Shown here piece by piece: positions 5,106-9,301 of a stretch of 9,301 nt of DNA. The notes beneath the pieces were generated by a model. It was not told the DNA's origin, made no database searches, and saw only the letters and a program-made list of their open reading frames with translations. The stretch is taken from the NCBI GenBank assembly GCA_015233285.1, contig JADFYA010000117.1, positions 1 through 9,301 on the forward strand, written 5' to 3'. Position 1 is the first letter of the stretch. The number at the start of each line of letters is the position of its first letter. Made by a program: the position numbers and the translations under genes. This DNA is from Deltaproteobacteria bacterium (lineage in GTDB: Bacteria; Desulfobacterota; JADFXK01).

Positions 5106-7787
5106 TCACTTTGCCAAAACTTGACGAATAAGTTTGGCCAGACGGGTGATATCGATTGGTTTGATCAGAAATCCGCGGCACCCCATTTCCCTGGCTTTGT
5201 TCGCATCAATCGCCTCGCTGAATCCGGTGCAAAGGATAACCGGGATATCGGGCCGCCGGCGCATGATTTCCCGAGCCAGATTATCGCCGGTCATATGGGG
5301 CATGGCCATATCCGTAATCAACAAGTCAAAATCATCGGGATTGGCCATGAAGGCCCCCAGGGCTTCCACTCCGCCGGTCTTGGCGGTAACTCTGTATCCC
5401 AACCGTTCCAGCATCCTCTTGCATGTATCGACCAACCCCGGTTCATCATCCACCAGCAGCACGGACTCGGTCCCCTTGGGGATGACCTCTTCGATATCGC
5501 CATACGACTCGGGTTCCATTGAGACCGCCGGCAGCAGGACGTTAAAAGTTGAGCCGCGGCCAGGGAGACTATAAACGCTGATGGCGCCGCCATGACTTTT
5601 GATGATGCCGTGGACGATGGCCAGGCCCATGCCGCTGCCTTGGCCGATATCTTTGGTGGTGAAGAAAGGGTCAAAGATGCGGTCAATGATGTTGCGGTCA
5701 ATCCCATGGCCGGAGTCGCTGACGGTTAGTTTAAAGTAGGGTCCCGGTTTCAGATCAATGTATCCGGCCGCGGAATCAGGATCAAGATAGAAATCATCCA
5801 AGCTGATGTCCAGGGCTCCGCCGCTTTCCGCCATGGCGTGGGCCGCGTTGGCGCCGAGATTTATCAGGACCTGATGGATTTGAATCTGGTCCCCCAGGAC
5901 AGTCGCTTGCCCGGTAGATATTTCCGGCTGGATGATAATATTGGCCGGGAGCGAAGCACGGAGAAATTTTACACCTTCTTGAATGATCAACGAGATGTCA
6001 ATCAGTTTTTTCTCCGGCTTGGACTGCCGGCTCAAGACCAATATCTGTTGGACTAAGTCTCTGGCCCTCTTCGCGGCTGTAAATATCCCTTCTAAGAATT
6101 CCGGTTCAACGATACCTGATTTGGCGTCATCCAGGGCTAGTTGCGTGTAGCCGAAAATGGAGCCAAGAATGTTATTGAAATCGTGGGCGATGCCGCCGGC
6201 CAGGGTGCCGATGGCCTCCATCTTCTGGGCTTGACGGAGTTGAGCCTCAAGTTTCCGGTGGTCCGTAATGTCGAACTCAAAAACGGCCACCTTGACCACC
6301 TGGCCGTGGTTGTCTATAATCGGAGTGATGATGGAATCACTGACCATTCCCTGACGTTCGTCCTCACACCGGACTTGTTTTTTCTCGCGCAGCACGTCCT
6401 CGAATACGGCTTTTCTTCGGTCCCGTATTTCCGGAGGGAACAGGTCCCAAATGGACCGGTCGACGATGTCGGAAACCGGGCGGCCGAATCTCACCGCCAA
6501 TGTCTCGTTGGCGTCAAGGCAACTGCCCTTGTCATCTAGCAAAAACGCCGCGGCATTAGGGATGTTGAGCAGAATCCGGGCGGTTTCCTCACTTTCCCGC
6601 AAAGCGGTTTCGGCCAATCTCCGGCGGCGTTGCTGAATCAGGAGCAGGACGATCAATGACGATTGTATCAAAAGAAAGGCAATAGCCCCGATGACATACT
6701 CGCGATAATCGGTCCACAACGAGGGAGGCCGGTTGACTACGATACTGCCTTTTGGCAAATTGGACTCGCTGATCCCCCAGCGGTTGAGCTGCCGCCAGTT
6801 TAATGTGGTTGCCGTAATAATTTTAAGGTTGGTCAGTGGGGCGGTGAGGGCATATTGACCATTCAAGATGTCGAGGGCCAGTTTCGCGGCCCGGGCGCCT
6901 TCAGCCCCATAGCTGATCATGGAACCACCGACTACTAAGTTGATGATCTGGTCATAGATGGCGAAAACAGGCGAGTTGGCCGTTTTAGTGATCACCTTGG
7001 CCATCTCTGCGGGGACGAAGGCCCGGCCGGTCTTGTCTCTGTAAAAAGCTATGTAGATGACGACGGTATCTGGTGGAAGGGAAGATATCCGTTGCAGCGT
7101 TTCTTCGTAGGTAAGCCTGCTGCCGTACTCAAACTCCAGTTTGTCGGCCCACGGGGCAAATTGCTTTTTAGCCTCACGTTCCCACCGCTGTTCGTCCTCA
7201 CTGTTACCTAGCACGGTAAAAACTCGCCTGGTTTTAGGAAAAAGAGACACGGCCGTCTCCAGCGTCCCGGACATGTCTAGAATGCTCGGTATTTGAATGA
7301 TTCGGCGGGGTGGTTCGACCGCCGTAATTGTGTCGGCCGAGAGAATGCTTAGAGTCGGCGCGGTTGGAAAAAGATCCTTACCTTCATTCAAGATGAAATC
7401 CCTGGCCAGGCCTTCAACTGTGATAATCAAGTCTATCTTGTGGTGGTCGTATTTCTGATGGAGTAAATCGAGAGAGTGCTGCCGATATTCCTTGTCGCTG
7501 TTGCGGATCAGGTCCAGGTCTTCAATATAGATATTTTTAGAAGGAAACCCGGCATGGTCCATGACGGACATAAATGCGTCCATATTTTTTCTATAGGCCG
7601 GCAAATAGTAGCTGGCTGAGTAGAGGACGAGTATGGCTTTAGAGGCGGCCGGAGACGGCATAACTGTCTGCGTTGGGGGCGCGGCCAGGCTCCCAATGAC
7701 CGGGAAGGTCACAATTACCAACAACCCCGTGGCGATCAGGCAAGTCAGCCGCATGCCCCGGCTAATGGCTTTGATCACAACACTCAT
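5106..7787 (-). CDS. Membrane-bound hybrid histidine kinase with periplasmic ABC-type substrate-binding sensor, PAS and receiver domains
   Basis: The 893-residue sensor kinase begins with a signal or anchor segment (about 12-36). A periplasmic domain of the ABC substrate-binding (PF04392-like) type spans about 50-320. It is followed by the linker LNWRQLNRWGIS and a transmembrane helix (about 363-385) ending in RRRR. A PAS domain spans about 403-510, then HisKA with the phospho-acceptor H535 in IAHDFNN. The HATPase domain has its N box at 637-652 (N643 in HQVLINLGANAAHAM), DSGHGI (691-696), DPFFTTK and GQGSGMGLAIVHG. The C-terminal receiver has D780/D781, phospho-acceptor D826, T854 and K876. 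The start at 7787 is preferred because AGGAG lies 7 nt upstream; a longer GTG-initiated frame to 7871 has no such site. It lies 80 nt after the upstream kinase and probably shares its transcript. There is no DNA-binding output, so phosphate must pass to a separate phosphotransfer protein or regulator. The ligand is unknown. Confidence 0.93.
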   Translation of the reverse strand: MSVVIKAISRGMRLTCLIATGLLVIVTFPVIGSLAAPPTQTVMPSPAASKAILVLYSASYYLPAYRKNMDAFMSVMDHAGFPSKNIYIEDLDLIRNSDKEYRQHSLDLLHQKYDHHKIDLIITVEGLARDFILNEGKDLFPTAPTLSILSADTITAVEPPRRIIQIPSILDMSGTLETAVSLFPKTRRVFTVLGNSEDEQRWEREAKKQFAPWADKLEFEYGSRLTYEETLQRISSLPPDTVVIYIAFYRDKTGRAFVPAEMAKVITKTANSPVFAIYDQIINLVVGGSMISYGAEGARAAKLALDILNGQYALTAPLTNLKIITATTLNWRQLNRWGISESNLPKGSIVVNRPPSLWTDYREYVIGAIAFLLIQSSLIVLLLIQQRRRRLAETALRESEETARILLNIPNAAAFLLDDKGSCLDANETLAVRFGRPVSDIVDRSIWDLFPPEIRDRRKAVFEDVLREKKQVRCEDERQGMVSDSIITPIIDNHGQVVKVAVFEFDITDHRKLEAQLRQAQKMEAIGTLAGGIAHDFNNILGSIFGYTQLALDDAKSGIVEPEFLEGIFTAAKRARDLVQQILVLSRQSKPEKKLIDISLIIQEGVKFLRASLPANIIIQPEISTGQATVLGDQIQIHQVLINLGANAAHAMAESGGALDISLDDFYLDPDSAAGYIDLKPGPYFKLTVSDSGHGIDRNIIDRIFDPFFTTKDIGQGSGMGLAIVHGIIKSHGGAISVYSLPGRGSTFNVLLPAVSMEPESYGDIEEVIPKGTESVLLVDDEPGLVDTCKRMLERLGYRVTAKTGGVEALGAFMANPDDFDLLITDMAMPHMTGDNLAREIMRRRPDIPVILCTGFSEAIDANKAREMGCRGFLIKPIDITRLAKLIRQVLAK

Positions 7788-7867
7788 AGTTATACTCCTA
7801 TTTTGTGGCCCGCCCCAGATAGGCGCTTCGACGGGCTGACCCAGCATCCAGGTACATTGGATTGACC

Positions 7868-9016
7868 TCACTTTGCCAATAGTTGACGAATAAGTTTGGC
7901 CAATCGGAGGACCTCAATCGGCTTCATCAGAAACCCCTTAATGCCTGTTTCGTGTATCTTCTCCTCGTTAAAGGTCTCGCTGTATCCGGTGCAAAGTATG
8001 ACCGGTATTTCAGGACGGAGGGACATGATCTCCCTGGCCAGGTTATCGCCCGTCATATAGGGCATAGTCATGTCCGTAATCACCAGGTCATAGTCTTGGG
8101 GCGACGCTTTAAACATCTCCAACGCCTCCAGGCTGCTGGTGCTGGACGTAACCCGGTAGCCCAATCTAACCAATATGTTCTCGTGCGTGGCAATCAGTCC
8201 CGGTTCGTCGTCGACGAGTAGTACGCGTTCTGAGCCACGGGGTATCTCCGTGGTTACTTCGGTGATCTCCGCCGCTTTTACTCCTATGAATTTGGGCAGG
8301 AGAACGCTAAAAATGGACCCCTTACCCGGCTCACTATAAGCATTTACAGATCCGCCGTGGTGTTTGACAATACCATGGACAATGGACAAGCCCATACCGG
8401 TCCCTTTACCGATGTCCTTGGTCGTGAAAAATGGGTCGAAGATTCGGTCAATGACGCTTGGGGCGATTCCATGACCGGAATCTTGGACAGTCAGTTTGAG
8501 ATAGGGTCCCGGTTTCAAATCCACGTATCGGGTGGCGGAATCGGCATCAAGGTGGAAATCAGTCAGCCCGATGTCTAAATTCCCGCCTTTCTCAGCCATA
8601 GCGTGGGCCGCGTTTGTGCCGAGATTGATCAAGACCTGGTGGATTTGAGTCGAATCTCCCAGTATAACTGCTTCTCCGACCGACATTTCTTTACGGATGA
8701 CGACATTAGACGGTAGTGACGCCCGGAGAAATTTTATCCCTTCTTCGATAATCACTGATACATCCACTGGTTTCTTCTCGTGTCTTGACTGCCGGCTCAA
8801 AACCAAAATCTGTTGAACCAAGTCCCTGGCCCGTTTAGCCGACTTAAATATCTCTCCCAAGAATTCTAAATTGGCTAGACCCGATTTGGCATCATCAATG
8901 GCCAGTTGTGTATAGCCGAAGATGGTGCCTAGGATATTGTTGAAATCGTGAGCTATCCCTCCAGCCAGGGTCCCGATGGCTTCCATCTTTTGGGCCTGGC
9001 GAAGCAGAGCCTCCAG
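7868..9016. repeat. Kinase-receiver half duplicated in direct orientation at 5106-6251
   Basis: This segment and 5106-6251 encode paralogous HisKA-HATPase-receiver modules in the same orientation and of almost the same length (382 and 381 codons). Amino-acid identity by eye is about two thirds or more. At DNA level there are identical runs such as the 20 nt at 5121-5140 and 7883-7902. The similarity begins at the kinase coiled-coil and ends at the stop codon; the inputs upstream are unrelated. Confidence 0.85.
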
Positions 9017-9301
9017 CCTGGCTTTTTCTTCTCCCGCGTTCACACGTTCAGTACAATCCCGGAACATGCCTAACAGGCTCTCTACCCCGCTGATATTTAT
9101 TGGGGAGGAGAGTATATCGGCATAAAAGACTGAGCCGTCTTTGCGTTTTACAGGAATGTCCTGAATCAAGTCTATTTCGCCCCTGACCTGTTTCTCAAAC
9201 AAATCTACGATGCGGATGAGGTCGGCTGCCGGATGAATGTCGAAGACACCTAATTGTTTTAGTTCTGCCCAGTTGTAGCCCAGCATGGCGCAGATCATCC
9301 G
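7868..9301 (-). CDS. PAS hybrid histidine kinase with C-terminal receiver, N-terminus beyond the window
   Basis: The frame is open at the window edge. The first Met (9298) lies inside a PAS fold (MLGYNWAELKQLGVFDIHP), so the real start is outside and further sensor domains may precede it. Counting from that Met, the PAS ends near 88 (GMFRDCTER). HisKA has H117 in IAHDFNN. The HATPase domain shows HQVLINLGTNAAHAM (220-234), DSGHGI (273-278), DPFFTTK and GKGTGMGLSIVHG. The receiver carries D363/D364, phospho-acceptor D409 (VITDMTMP), T437 and K459. From about residue 95 to the stop it is strikingly similar to the next kinase, down to the last residues (RLAKLIRQ-LLAK). No membrane segment is seen in the visible part. 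It is the first gene of the kinase pair in transcription order. Confidence 0.92.
   Translation of the reverse strand, partial: RMICAMLGYNWAELKQLGVFDIHPAADLIRIVDLFEKQVRGEIDLIQDIPVKRKDGSVFYADILSSPINISGVESLLGMFRDCTERVNAGEEKARLEALLRQAQKMEAIGTLAGGIAHDFNNILGTIFGYTQLAIDDAKSGLANLEFLGEIFKSAKRARDLVQQILVLSRQSRHEKKPVDVSVIIEEGIKFLRASLPSNVVIRKEMSVGEAVILGDSTQIHQVLINLGTNAAHAMAEKGGNLDIGLTDFHLDADSATRYVDLKPGPYLKLTVQDSGHGIAPSVIDRIFDPFFTTKDIGKGTGMGLSIVHGIVKHHGGSVNAYSEPGKGSIFSVLLPKFIGVKAAEITEVTTEIPRGSERVLLVDDEPGLIATHENILVRLGYRVTSSTSSLEALEMFKASPQDYDLVITDMTMPYMTGDNLAREIMSLRPEIPVILCTGYSETFNEEKIHETGIKGFLMKPIEVLRLAKLIRQLLAK

Noticed and set aside
7788..7871. Extended start of the ABC-sensor kinase at 7871, overlapping the upstream stop.
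   Set aside because: It begins with GTG and lacks a ribosome binding site. The ATG at 7787 has AGGAG 7 nt upstream and directly precedes a good signal segment.

Overview
The window looks like chromosomal DNA from a Gram-negative anaerobe-type bacterium, most like the former Deltaproteobacteria (Desulfobacterota and relatives). This rests on the style of the hybrid histidine kinases (periplasmic ABC-type sensor, PAS, HDFNN-type kinase, receiver), a PpiD/SurA-like periplasmic foldase, a class I ketol-acid reductoisomerase and a compact branched-chain amino acid operon. G+C looks slightly above 50% by eye. The lineage is an inference; no rRNA or other marker gene is present.

Layout. Positions 1-1613 (+) hold the 3' part of a PpiD-like peptidyl-prolyl isomerase/chaperone gene, followed by a strong intrinsic terminator and possibly a weaker second one. 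Positions 1855-2013 (+) hold a 52-codon gene with a near-consensus Shine-Dalgarno sequence. It encodes an acidic protein whose C-terminus is cysteine-rich, and it ends before a terminator (2041-2069) that probably also serves the convergent operon. Positions 2137-4825 (-) form a branched-chain amino acid operon transcribed ilvN -> ilvC -> leuB. ilvN and ilvC overlap by 4 nt. ilvC and leuB are separated by a 110-nt spacer that can fold into two competing hairpins. The catalytic subunit gene ilvB is not adjacent. Positions 4826-5105 are a 280-nt non-coding region holding the likely ilvN leader and promoter. Positions 5106-7787 and 7868-9301 (-) are two tandem hybrid histidine kinases with very similar kinase and receiver halves but different inputs; the second is cut by the window edge.

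How the genes relate. IlvN (with IlvB encoded elsewhere) and IlvC make the shared valine/isoleucine precursors. LeuB acts in the leucine branch. Both dehydrogenases carry cofactor-loop residues that depart from the family norm: LeuB has an NADP-type Lys-Tyr pair, and IlvC lacks the phosphate-binding serines. The two kinases look like a duplication followed by sensor exchange. They have no DNA-binding output domain, so they need an unlinked partner.

I do not see a convincing multi-gene novel system. The best candidates for something undescribed are the small Cys-rich protein, the structured ilvC-leuB spacer, and the cofactor changes in the ilv/leu enzymes.
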